A stretch of 64,000 bases of DNA from Thecaphora thlaspeos (taxonomy: Eukaryota > Basidiomycota > Ustilaginomycetes > Urocystidales > Glomosporiaceae): NCBI GenBank assembly GCA_900291925.1, contig UWYS01000008.1, forward strand, positions 1 to 64,000, in the 5' to 3' direction. Below, piece by piece: positions 11,379 to 22,215 of this stretch. A program made the translations under genes and the position numbers. Within the stretch, counting starts at the first letter, position 1. Each line of letters starts with the position of its first letter. Under the pieces are notes generated by a model. It made no database searches. It saw nothing but the letters and a program-made list of their open reading frames with translations, and was not told the origin of the DNA.

Positions 11379-12139
11379 CATATCCCCCCCCCCTTTGCTC
11401 GCGACTCACAAGTCCTCCATGTTGCGCGTGACTGCAAAGGCCGGGTCGGTGATCGTGTCCGGCCCGACGCGGACGTGTCCCTGCTCGACGTACTTGACCG
11501 CCTGGCCGACGGTCTGGGCCATCCTTAGCCTGACCATGACGACGGGGAGCCTCCTCCTGCAGAAGGCGCTGACGTTGAGGTGGTTGGTGATGTTGCTCAT
11601 CTTTGCGCCCGTGTTGACGAGGCCCATGTCGTAGAGCTTGCCGAGCAGGCTGTCTTCGTGCTTGACGCGGAATGGGTCCTGCGCCGGCAGCGTCGAGAGG
11701 CGCAGCGAGAGGTGGTGAATGCGGCCCACCAGCTTGTTGTACCTGACCGGCGGCGGGGAAGAGCGGGGGACGGGGTTGGCGGCGAGCAGGTGCAAGGCGG
11801 AGGATGGGATGGATCAGTCGAGGTGCCGATGAGCGTGCAAGGCTACGGACGCTCGGGTGTACACTCACTTGTGGTAGTCATCTCTGTCCTGGATGTAGTA
11901 GCGCCTCATGACCTTGATCTCGCGCATGCCCGCATCCGACTTCCATTGCAAGAAGTCATGCCTGGAGGCGAGCCGTGGTGGTGAGCGGAGGATATCAGTG
12001 AATGCGCCAGCTGGGCCATCGTCTCGCTCTTCCCGGCCGCTCGAAGTGCGGGTGGCTGTTTGTGCGTGGCGGGATGGGGATGAGGACGGGGTACTCACTT
12101 TTTGAGGAGCTTTTGCTCGTGGAACTTGAGCTGCCTCAT
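11073..12139 (-). CDS. IMP3: U3 snoRNP protein Imp3
   Basis: Five exons on the minus strand: 12099-12139, 11869-11961, 11410-11742, 11186-11243 and 11073-11096. They give 182 residues, the usual Imp3 length. The start MRQLKFHEQKLLKKHDFLQW is typical. The central S4-like RNA-binding domain contains CRRRLPVVMVRLRM and VEQGHVRVGPDTITDP, followed by VTRNMEDFVTWVDTSKLKRT. The protein ends DDFDLL. Imp3 bridges U3 snoRNA and pre-18S rRNA in the SSU processome in the nucleolus. All four introns are GTGAGT...CAG. Intron 3 (11244-11409) holds a long CT microsatellite. The gene is head-to-head with NOC2, another ribosome assembly factor. Confidence 0.96.
11332..11374. repeat. (CT)n microsatellite inside an IMP3 intron
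   Basis: About twenty CT dinucleotides in a row lie within the IMP3 intron at 11244-11409 (GA on the coding strand). The tract sits between the acceptor-side sequence and the donor, away from both splice signals. It is a likely polymorphic marker. Confidence 0.9.
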
Positions 12140-12826
12140 CTTGGCTGAGTTGGTGTGGGTGTACGCGCTGAGTTGGTGGGTGTATGCGCCGAGTGGGTGT
12201 GGGTGTAAATGTCGGGAGGTCTCGCTGGTGGGCTGTAAACTGCGTAGGGAAGTGGAAGAGGGGTGTTGCTGTTGCTTGTCGTGGTGGCTTTGGTGCTGCT
12301 GGTGAGGTGGAAGGGTATGTGGAGCCAGGTCGAGGGCGAGTCAAGGAGGCAGAGCGGCGAGCGCGCCTGTTCCCTGCGCCGGCGAAAAGCGGGAGAAAAA
12401 AATATCAGAAATCTCGCCCGCGCTCGCGCCGCGCCTGTCCTCGGGAGACGGCGCGGTATCCGAAGTCCGAGAATTGCGGGCAGGCGGCGCGGGTGGCTTC
12501 CAAAAAAACTTTGGCAGAAAAAGCGCAGGGACAAGGGCTGCGCAAACTCTTGAGAACAAAAGAGAAATCCGTCCTCCGCGCCCGCCTCGTCCTCCCCACC
12601 CTCGTCATCTCGACCCTATCAACCGAACCGAACCATCCATTTCTACACTCCTCTTCCGCACACTAGTAACGTCCGATCTCCACCGCCCTATTGACGATCA
12701 CGACGGCGGCCAAGTTACACTGCACGCAGAGCGCAGCAGCATACACACCGCCATCCATCCACTCCAACCGGCGTTTTGGCACCTGCACCGACACCCGCAC
12801 ATCAACGCACATACGCAGCCGCCGCC
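12140..12826. promoter_or_regulatory. Shared divergent promoter region of IMP3 and NOC2
   Basis: These 687 bases separate the two start codons of genes transcribed away from each other. Both products act in ribosome biogenesis, so joint control is plausible, but I recognise no specific box with certainty. The IMP3 side (12140-12300) is rich in GTGGGTGT and TGTTG repeats; the NOC2 side is C-rich. Confidence 0.5.
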
Positions 12827-15420
12827 ATGGGGAAACAGGGCAAGTCGACGAAGAAATTCCTCAAGACAAAGGTACGCCTCTCTTCTTCATCCTCAAGAGC
12901 AGCCGAGCATCAGATGGCGCCTCTTCTTCCCATCTCTTTTCACCTGCTGACGCTCGACTTCTCTTTGCCCCTACCTCGCCCGCCCTCCCCGTCTTCGCTC
13001 CGCCTCGCCTGGTCCGTCCGCGGCTACGCAGTTCGATACCACCATAAAGAACCGTCGCGAACACCAGAAGAAGCGCGCCGTCATCGAGAGGGCCGAGGCA
13101 AACAAAAAGGCAAAGGCGCTCCGTTCCGCCAAGCACAACAAGAAGAAGCCCTCCGGCGACGCCATCGAGTCCGGGACAGATGACGACGCAGACGACGATA
13201 TCGCCGCACAGATGGGCGGCGACGACCAAGGCAACGCCGGACCGAGAGGCGGTAGCTTTACCAGTATGAGCGTAGATGACTTCCTCGGCGGCGGTTTCAA
13301 GAAGGGCATGTCGGCCGCTGGCGGCGAGGGCGACGACGACGACGACGACGACGCAGACTCGCTCGGCGACATCGAGCAGATGCCCGACGATGCATCCGGA
13401 CACGTCCACGACCTCGAGAAGCTCAAGGCAAAGGACCCCGAGTTCTACAAGTACCTCCAGGAGAACGACGAGGACCTGCTCAACTTTGGCCAGGGCGACG
13501 AGGACGAGGACGAAGACGAAGAGGAGGACGAGGACATGGACAGCGACGACGCCTCGACATCAGGCAAGGGCAAGCTTAGCAAGGGAGACGTCGCCGCCGC
13601 TACCAACGACGGGGCACAGCGGGTGACGATGAAGATGCTGGCAGAGTGGCAGCGCGACATGCTCAAGTCGCGCTCAATCAAGGCGCTGCGCAAGCTGCTG
13701 CTCGCCTTTCGCTGCGCGGTGCGCGTCGGCGAAAAGGCAAATAACCAGGACGACGACGCGCCCTTTGTTGTCGACGACGCCAAGGTCTTCAATAAGGTCG
13801 TCCTGACCACGCTCAAGTACACGCCCGTCGTCCTGCAGCACCACGCGCCTGTCAAACGCACCAACGGCGGCAAGTTCAAGCTGCCGCTCAACCACAAGAA
13901 GTGGTCCAGCGTCAAGAAGCCGCTCCAGAGCTACTTTTCCAGCCTCTTTACGCTGCTCCGGACGCTGCCCGAGCAAAAGATGCTCTACGTCGTCGTCAGC
14001 GAGAGCGAGCGCATGGTCCCCTACGTCACCTACAACAAGAAGACGACCAAGGAGTACATCCGGGTAAGTGTCGACCGTCCATGGAGTGGTCGCTGTGCTG
14101 GGCGCACGTCGGGGCGTTTTGTTTGGAGCTTCCTTCGGCTGACACACGAGATTCGACCCCGTCATTTCCCCTTTCTCGTCCCCCTTCGTCATCCTCGTCA
14201 TCGTTGTCGTCCATCGTCGTCCTCAAACCCCCTTGCCCGCCTCCCCCCTCTACTCCTTCTTCCGCGGCCTTTCCCGCTGCCGTTGCGCGCGCCCGCAGCG
14301 CATGCTCGAGCTGTGGTCGTCGGCCGAGGACAGTGTGCGGATGGCGGCGTTCCTTGCGCTGCGGCAGCTGGCGTCCGGCGGCGATGAGGACGTGCTGGAG
14401 CAGTGCCTGCGCGGCGTGTACTCTGCGTTTGTCAAGAACACCAAGCAGACGTCGACGCACACGATGCCGAGCATCAACCTGATGAAGAACTCGGCGGCCG
14501 AGCTGTACTCGCTCGACCCGGACGCGAGCTACCGGCAGGCGTTTGGCTTCATCCGACAGCTGGCGATCCACCTGCGCAACTGCATCAAGACCAAGACCAA
14601 GGACGCGTTCAAGGCGGTGCTCAACTGGCAGTACGTGCACTGCGTCGACTTCTGGTCGCAGGTGCTGTCGGCGTCGTGCGACGTCGAGGTGGTGGCGGAG
14701 CGGGGCGAGAGCGCTCTGCAGCCGCTCATCTACCCGCTGGTGCAGGTGGCGGTGGGCGTGGTGGGGCTGGTGCCGACGTCGCGCTACTTTCCCTTCCGGC
14801 TGCACATGCTGCGGTCGCTGCAGCGGATCGTGGGGCGGACGGCGACATACGTGCCGCTGATCCCGTCGATCCTGGGCATGTTTGACTCGCCCGAGTTTCA
14901 CCGGAAGGCCAAGGGCTCGACGCTGACGCCGATGGACTTTGAGACGTCGATCCGCGCGCCGACCAACTACATCCGGACGCGCGTCTACGCCGACCAGCTG
15001 GCGGACGAGGCGTGCTACGTGCTGGTCGAGTTCCTGGCGTCGCAATCCCGCTCGATTGGGTTCCCGGAGGTGGTGATACCGGCGACGGTGCAGATCAAGC
15101 GCGGCCTCAAGACGTACACGAACGCCAAGCTGGTGTCGTCGTTGCGCAACGTGCTGGACAAGGTGGCGCAGAACTCGGCGTGGATCCAGAAGCGGAGGGA
15201 CCGCGTCGAGTTTGCGCCCAACGATACGTGTGCCCTCGACACCTTCCTCAAGCACGGCGAGGGCAAAGGCGCGGTCAAGGAGACGCCGCTCGAGGCGGCC
15301 TTCCGGCTGGTCAAGAAGGTGCGCGAGCAGAAGCGTAAGCTGCTCATGCAGCAGGAGCAGGTGATTGGCGATGGCGGCGATGATGATGAGAAGGAGGAGG
15401 AGGAGAGCGAGGGTGAGTAG
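12827..15420 (+). CDS. NOC2: Nucleolar complex protein 2 (Noc2)
   Basis: Three exons, 12827-12871, 13032-14063 and 14299-15420, encode 732 residues. Noc2 pairs with Noc1/Mak21 and then Noc3 to move pre-60S particles from nucleolus to nucleoplasm. The 15-residue first exon MGKQGKSTKKFLKTK joins FDTTIKNRREHQKKR, the typical basic Noc2 start. An acidic region with Asp/Glu runs follows (about residues 115-190). The conserved Noc2 domain covers about residues 230-690, with SINLMKNSAAELYSLD, FIRQLAIHLRNCI and SRYFPFRLHMLRSLQRI. The C-terminus is acidic. The introns begin GTACGC and GTAAGT and end in CAG. Confidence 0.95.
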
Positions 15421-15980
15421 AAAGATGACGACGACGAGGACGACGAGTGAGGGAGCGGTTGGCTGGGCGTTGGCTTGTACGATAGGGTGTTTGTTGTTGC
15501 GCTAGGCGTTGGGGTTGTGATGCGAGATGGTTTGCTGCTCTGTAGGCATGCTGTTGTGTGGCATGGAGTGTTCGTGCTGTTGTGTGGTGTGGCTCTCTGT
15601 GTGTGTGGGATGTTTGTGGGAGAGGTGATGTGAGTGTCGTGTCGTGTCGTGGTGTAGCAGGTAGGATGGCTGCACGCGCCGTGGCTGCTCAGCGTGGGCG
15701 TGGCTCAGCGCAACCTCCACACGCACGCACGCGCCTACGTACACACAAAGCGCCCCGACCCGCGCTTTATCCCCACCAACGCCGCCATCACCGCCACCAC
15801 CATCATCACCACCGCCACCACCAATCTCATTTCCCTCCCTCCGCAGACCCATACTCGAACCTCACGCAGGCTGCCACAACCAAAGCGGCGGCAATGTCCG
15901 CCCACCTTCCCCTCCCTCCGCCCCTGCTCCTCTCGCTAGGGTAGCCACACGCCACTCTCCCTCCCTCGGCTGGCGATGCA
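15421..15980. other. Intergenic region before the RAD51-like gene
   Basis: These 560 bases hold the NOC2 3' side, a GT-rich stretch (about 15500-15660) and a C-rich leader with CCACCACCATCATCACC repeats near 15790-15830. No gene is evident. Confidence 0.55.
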
Positions 15981-18811
15981 ATGGTTGGCCCCGCTCCAGT
16001 AAGCACCAACAGCAACAGCAAGAGCCTCGCCTCGCACCCACCAGCAGCACCGCCGCTAGCCAGTACTTCCCGTCCACGAGCGCCGCCGCCTTACATGTCC
16101 CAGCGTCCCGACGACGCATCGGCATCGGCCAGCTCGCCAGACCGCTCCATCACCTTGTCCGCCCTCTCGCAGCATAGCAGCCCCCGTCCTCCTCACCGCA
16201 CCCTCGTCGCCAGTCAGACTCCCTCCAACGCCACCACTCCCGCCTTTCCACCCCCGCCTAGACGACCAGCACAGCCCAACGCCACTGCCAACGCCACCGC
16301 CAACGCCACCGCCAACACCCTCCCAACGCCGCCGCCGCCGCCGCCGCACGCTTCGTCATCTCTCCAGTCTCCGCACACCTCGAGCCATCTCTCCACCGCT
16401 CCAACCTCAACGCCTTCATCCTCTTCCATCCGCAGACAACCCCTCCACAGTCTCGCACAGCCAACACCACCTTCGCAGCCTAGCCGACACGATGCGCTCT
16501 TTTCCTCCACCACCACCACCACCTCCTCCTTTTCGCAGCGCTTCAAACGTGTTCGTCTGGACGCAGACAGCAATCACGCGCCAAACGCCTCCACCTCCGC
16601 TGCTCTCGCTGCGCATAGGCCGCTATCTGGTCTCTCACGGCCGCTGCCCCCCCCCACGCCTTCACCCGAGGTTGGTCAGACGTACACCTCGGCCATGACG
16701 GCGACGACGCCGCTCCGACCCCTCAACCCACTCAGCATCGCGGATCTGCAGCGCATCCTACCGCCAGACCAGCTACACCCTCCTGACCCTCGCGTTCGAC
16801 CAAGACACGGTGCAGCAGCCGCCGCCGCTCGACGCATCTCGACGTCCAACGCCGCTGATGACCAGCCTTGCCAAGGTCTAAGCACCCTACCCGTCCCCCT
16901 TCCCGGCCTACCGCCAATAGAGACCGACGAGGTTCCCTGGTCATACCGCTACCTCCGCACCGGTCTGCGGCCTATCGACGAACGTTTTGGCAGGTGGTAC
17001 GAGGCTGTTCAGACTGCCATCGATCTGCGGCGCGAGTGCGACGCAGAGGCAGAGGCAGAGGCAGAGGCGGAGGCAGACTCACCACCAACGACAGTCGAGG
17101 GCGAGATCGAGGCGGAAATTGGACCTCAATCCACCACTGGCCCTTCGAGGACAGCAGCAGTAATGGCAGAGGCAAAAACAGGGGAGCGCCGTCGCCGCCG
17201 CGACAAGTGCACGGGGATCCCCTCTGGCTCGGCGATTGAAGTCATCGGTCCACCCGGATCGGGCAAGACGGCGCTCTGCATCCAGATGGCGATTGGCGAG
17301 CGCATCTACAGCCTCGCCACCACGCGGCTCGATATGTGGCGACGTCCCGGCGTCGTCGACGACGACAAACATTCCGAGGCGGAACATCGCATCGCGGTGG
17401 AGGAGACGTCGACGTCGATGCCGACCGATGATGGGAACAACGAGGTAGAGGAAGCGCAAGGAAGACGACGCGCCGCCGCAGCGCTGTTCGCGGAAGAGTT
17501 CTGGGATGCAGAGATGCAGAGCGCCAATCAGGTGGTCCTGGTCGATACGGAGGGCGGGATGATGGCGGAACGTATCCTGGACGCAGCGTGGGCGCACGTC
17601 CTGTCGCTGTGGACGCAGCACCAGCTGCGAGAAGGCCGAGGGAGCGGGGAGGACGCGGAGGCGCATGCGCCTTGCAGCATGGTGAGCGTCGCAACGACGG
17701 GGAAGAGGGAGCGCAACAAGACGTCTGTACGTCGCGCGGCGCCGGAGGTGGTAGGGCGGCTAGTCACTACCGTTCTGGCGGGCATCCACGTTTCGCGCGT
17801 CACGAGTGCGGCTGAACTGGTCGCTCTGCTGTCGATGCTACGGCCTCGGTCGGAGCAAGAGGATGCTCGACGCCCCGTCGACCAGGTGCGAGACGATTAC
17901 GCATGCACCTCGATCCTACCTGCGCGCACGACGCTTCTCGTGCTCGATAGCATCTCCCACCCACTTCGCTCTCAACCCTCCAACGCGGTGGAACGAACGT
18001 CGCGCGACGTCCTACTCTCCCACCTCTCGTCACTGCATTCGCGCCTGAACGAACTTAGCCGACGTGTGAAACCTCTCGCCTCGACCACTCCACCCGACAT
18101 CTATCCGATCACGTTGGTATGTACGACGCAAACGTCCGTCCGACTCCTTTCGGCGGATGGATCGAACGCGTCGTTCACTTCCAAGGGCGAAATCACCTCC
18201 TTACTCGTACCGTCGTTGAAGGGGAAAGAGGAGGTGGATCGAAGAGGACCGACCGCTCTTCAGCCTAGCGTGGCCCTTTCGGGACGATATCGAGATGATT
18301 CTCAACCCGTACAGGTCGATGTGGGGTCGAGTGTCCTTGGTTTGGACACGTGGAGGGTCGTGCTGAAGAGACAAGGGGTTTGGGGAGATAGGTAAGTCTC
18401 CTCCCCTTCTTCTCCCTCCTCCTCCTCCTTCAACCCTCCCGCATACTGACACGATCAATGACTCGTCTAGGTACGCACAAATCGTATCGGTCCCTACGCA
18501 CCTATCGGATCAACTACCGAGACTCTTCCAAACGCTCGCATACCCTCCCTCCCCATCATCGCGGCGCGACGACGTTGGAATTCGCCAAAAACGAGAGACC
18601 CTCAAGACCTTGTTAAGATTGACGAGCGAGACGACTCCGGACAACGTGCCGTTCGTCGTAAAGGTGAGTTCCGTCGTTGTTCGATCCTCTGCCCATATCT
18701 CACCCCCCTTTCCGCTCGATGGACGCGAGAGACTGAGTCGAGGAGATCCTTGGCCATACCGACCGACCGACCGACGAACAGGACCTCGGCATCCTTCCCA
18801 GTGACGAGTGA
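15981..18811 (+). CDS. Large RAD51-paralogue-like recombination ATPase
   Basis: Three exons, 15981-18391, 18471-18663 and 18782-18811, give 877 residues in frame. The RecA-type core is in the second half. Walker A is GPPGSGKT (residues 423-430) within AIEVIGPPGSGKTALCIQMA, then QVVLVDTEGGMMAERI, then the Walker B-like strand LLVLDSISHPLRS. The C-terminus VPFVVKDLGILPSDE resembles the ends of Rad51 paralogues. Such proteins load or stabilise Rad51 in homologous recombination. Residues 1-250 are Pro/Ser/Thr-rich and look disordered; an Ala/Glu repeat lies near residue 355. The size recalls the large smut paralogue Rec2, but I cannot distinguish Rec2, Rad57-type and RAD51C-type by eye. ATG 15981 is uncertain; ATG 16095 is an alternative. 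Confidence 0.8.
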
Positions 18812-19040
18812 GCGCGAAGTGTGCGTTGCACTACGACGGCACGGAAGGGGAGGACGGTTCGAGACGAGGGACAGTGTTCTATTGTACAAAAGACACCGCG
18901 ACGGAGACAGACTTGCGAGCAAGAGCAAATCAAAAGCGATTAGATAGGGCAAGGAAGTGGCGTGTCGACGGTGGCTCGCGCCGAGCAACTGGACGGCGCC
19001 GCGTCCCGACGCGTGCGGCGAGGGTGCGTCTCTCTACCGT

Positions 19041-20820
19041 CTAGATCGTCACAGTTGCCGCCGAAGCCTCCGCCGGCGACGCAGGCGGCGTCCACGGGGG
19101 CAACTGCAATGCCGTCTCCAACCTCTTGAGGCCCTCGAGCAGATCCTCCCGCTTCAAGCTAAACGTGACCCTAAACACGCCCGGCGTAGGGTGGTGGTAG
19201 TTGGACGCCGGCGTCACGCACACGCCCTTCTCCAGCACACGCTGCCACAACAACGTCTCCGCCTCCCTCTCCGACCTTGCTCGCCCCGCCGCCGTCGCGA
19301 GGTGGGACGAGAGATCGACCAGCAAAAAGTGACCCGCGTTCGACGGCGTATAGGCGACGCCGTGGTGTAGGCACCAGGAGCGGACGAGGCTGTAGGCCGA
19401 TGAGAGTCGGGCTCGGTTCAGCGCGACAAAGGGTTGACGGAATGTATCGTCCAAGAGGAGATGGCTGAACAGCGCGTCCGAGGGCGAAGAGATCATGTAG
19501 AGTTTGCCCGTGCTCTTCATTGCCGAGAAGAGGCGGCTGCGTGGCGACGGCGGCGGCGAAGAAGTAAAGCGTGTTTTCCGTTCTCGGTCAGCCGAACAAC
19601 CTCTCCGCGTCCAACTTGGCAGACTTCTTTCCACCGGGCATCTACCCTGACGGCGCGACTCACGGGTTGTGCTGGCTGATGAGCATGCCGATCCTGAACC
19701 CGTTCAGCCCCCAATCCTTGGAGGCGCCGCTCACGATGTGGACGCTGCCCGGATGGAGCCCGGCCTCGTCGAGCCAGTCGATCGCAAGGGCGCTGATGAA
19801 GCGCTGCGGGTTCGGGTCGTCCTCGGTGGGGAAGACGGACAAGGCGTAGATCTCGTCAAAGACGAGGTGCAGCCCACGTTCGGCGGCGAAACGGCCGTAC
19901 GCGACCAGCGCGGCGCGGTCGTAGCACCGACCGACGGGATTGTGCGGGTTGCAGACCAGCACCGCCCTGATGCGCACGCCCGCCGCGAGCGAGGCGGTGT
20001 AGGCCTCTGTGAAGCCGCGCAGCGCCGACATCCCGGTGAAGGAGGAGGCTTCGGTCCCGTCGCCGTCGTTGCTAAACACGGGGACGCAGCGCACTGCTGA
20101 GCGTGTCGAAAAGTCGGCGTCGAAGCCGTTGTAGTACGGCGCGGCGCACAGCATGCCTTCGCCCGGATCGGCCAGATGTTCGGCCAGTTGGTCCAGGATG
20201 GGGCCCGCCCCCGGTCCCGTCAGAATGTGGGCCGCTTCGACGGCGAGCAGCGGTGAAAAGTCGGGACCGTTCAAGTGGTGGCAAAGGGCGCCAAAGAGGC
20301 GCGTGCTTCCGTAGAGACTCGAGCCGTACGTCAGGTCGATGGGCTCGAGGGAGAGATGGTTGCGGAAGTAGGTGAGAAGCTCTGAAGACATCAGGCTGTT
20401 GTTGGCGATGCCCATGTTGATGAAGCCGGAAGGGTTCCAGATGGGGCAGTACGGGTTCGAGAGAAGCGCATCGAACGTCTCCCAGAAGGGCGTGTGCTTC
20501 GAGGCGTGCGAGTCACCGCGGCGAGACAAGGGCGCAGGCTGGAGGTGGTCGGGGCGCGAGCCGGCCTCGCCGATGGCGGCGCGCTCCTTGGCATCATCGG
20601 TGGCACCAGAGTACGAGGACAGAGGGCTGGCACACACGGCAGCGTCTTGGTGCAGTCGTCGACCGACACGCAGCTGGTCAGCGGCGGCGCTGGAGAGGGC
20701 GGCGCCGCTGTCGGGCGTCTCGCGCCAGGCCGAGTCGCCGTGGCAGGGCGAAGGCGCGGAGAAGCAGAGGGAGCTCGAGGCCTCGGGGACCAGGCAGGAA
20801 GGAGCTGCACAGCAGGCCAT
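19041..20820 (-). CDS. PLP-dependent class I aminotransferase, ACC-synthase-like
   Basis: Two exons on the minus strand, 19664-20820 and 19041-19536, encode 550 residues. The fold-type I aminotransferase signature is complete: YGSSLYGSTRLFGAL, LTGPGAGPILDQLAEHLADP, VLVCNPHNPVGRCYD, LVFDEIYALSVF, and the PLP lysine Lys368 in SGASKDWGLNGFRIGML with its following Arg. The pattern is that of the ACC synthase/alanine aminotransferase-like branch. Real ACC synthase activity cannot be assumed, since many fungal members are ordinary aminotransferases. The N-terminal 100 residues are Ser/Ala-rich and poorly conserved in appearance, so the true start could be further downstream than ATG 20820. It converges on the RAD51-like gene with a 229-base gap. 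Confidence 0.88.
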
Positions 20821-22215
20821 GTCGGTGAGCGCGGAAGTGTAGTGGTGGTCGGTTGTGTCGTTGAGAGGACAGGCAAAGGGGAATGGCGAGGGGCGACAAG
20901 GGGAAGTCGACGAGACGAGGGGGGATGCTGAGCTGTCGACATGGCGGCGGCGAGGTGCTTATCTATATACCGCTGTACGGTAAGTGGCCGCCGTCGTGCC
21001 GGGTGCAGCATGCTGGGTTTGGCTCTAGCTCGAGCGGCCGCTGATGCGGCGCTCCCAACGCACCCCCACTTCGACCGAGCTTGGGGCTGCGGGTTGACAC
21101 GCCAACACCCTCGTGTTCAATGATCGTGGGTGTACATATCAAGCGGCAACCTCATCAGTGACGGTCGAGCCGTCGCCGGATAAGAGACCGAGACCGAGAC
21201 ACGTCGTGCCCTACCCCTGGCCGACGAGCTTGCCGTCGAGATAAAGTAGCCGCAGCCGACGAGGTGTCTTAGCACTAGGCTTTGTCTGGCTCGAGGGCGC
21301 CGTCCGATGCTCGAGCGTGGTCACGCGCTGCTGCGATCGCCTGAACGCTCTAGCCTGTTCTGCGACGACCGCCGCCGCCTTTCTACACCCCTACTCGCCC
21401 CCTCGGAGGGTGCCGAGAGTCGTCGCGCTTGCCAAGCACGGGCGTGGGAGCAGCAAGGGATGACGGTGACTAGGCCCACAAGGTGGTCACTAGGCAGCGG
21501 TCCGTTGCGCAAGCCTCGACACGGGGCCTTCCGTGACGCGGAGGAGGTCCAGGAGTGCGATATTGTGGATACCGAGTCATGAGGCCCTAGGTTGGCGGCG
21601 GCGGCGCCCTAGGCAGGGCCGCGAGCAGGGCAACGAAGGTGTCAGCAGTCGTCCGCTTGGACCCTGATGTGCCTGCGGGTGCGCATGGAGTCACAACCCC
21701 GCACGCTTGAGCTTCCACGTCGCCCTTGAACCCTGACGACCGCCGCCGCCGCCAATTCTCGCTAGCCCCTGTCTCGGCATTATAGCCGGCCACCAACCAC
21801 AAACCAGCAGCGACACTACTTGGTGCATCCACCGTCTCCATGCACGCGACATCTCGGTCACCTCTCTCCAGTTCGACGATCAACGATATGGCTACAACGT
21901 CGTCGCTCCTCCAAAGGGGGGAGAAGACCTACATGGGCGTCGTTCATTTCACGCCGACGGCAGGGTCGGTCGGCACAAAACACAAAGTCAGGCGTCCGAA
22001 GGAGGGCGACGGGAGACTGGGAGCGGGAAGGAAGGGTATACCGATGAACATCCCAGCTACGTCTTCAGGTATTCTTTGTTGACTGCTTCCATCAAGCGAT
22101 CGTCGTCACGGCGTCGATTGCGGGGTATAGGAGTGACAGGTAACAACGATGGGGGTCGGCTGCCCGTCTTTTGTCGTTGCCGCCTACAGCTCCTCTTGAA
22201 GCTCGCAAGCATTGG
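20821..22215. other. Intergenic region without a clear gene
   Basis: Apart from the TATA-like box of the aminotransferase gene I see no supported gene here. A plus-strand open frame from ATG 21840 (80 codons) has mixed composition but no recognisable domain and no supporting context. I do not call it. Confidence 0.5.
20961..20970 (-). promoter_or_regulatory. TATA-like box of the aminotransferase gene
   Basis: On the minus strand the sequence reads GTATATAGAT, about 141-150 bases before the start codon at 20820. It is the only such box in an otherwise GC-rich upstream region, and its place fits a core promoter. Confidence 0.45.

Noticed and set aside
14026..15255. Minus-strand open frame of 409 codons
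   Set aside because: Antisense shadow of NOC2 exon 3, with His/Arg-rich translation and no domain.
21840..22082. 80-codon plus-strand open frame
   Set aside because: It has an ATG and balanced composition but no domain or context support; it is not called as a gene.
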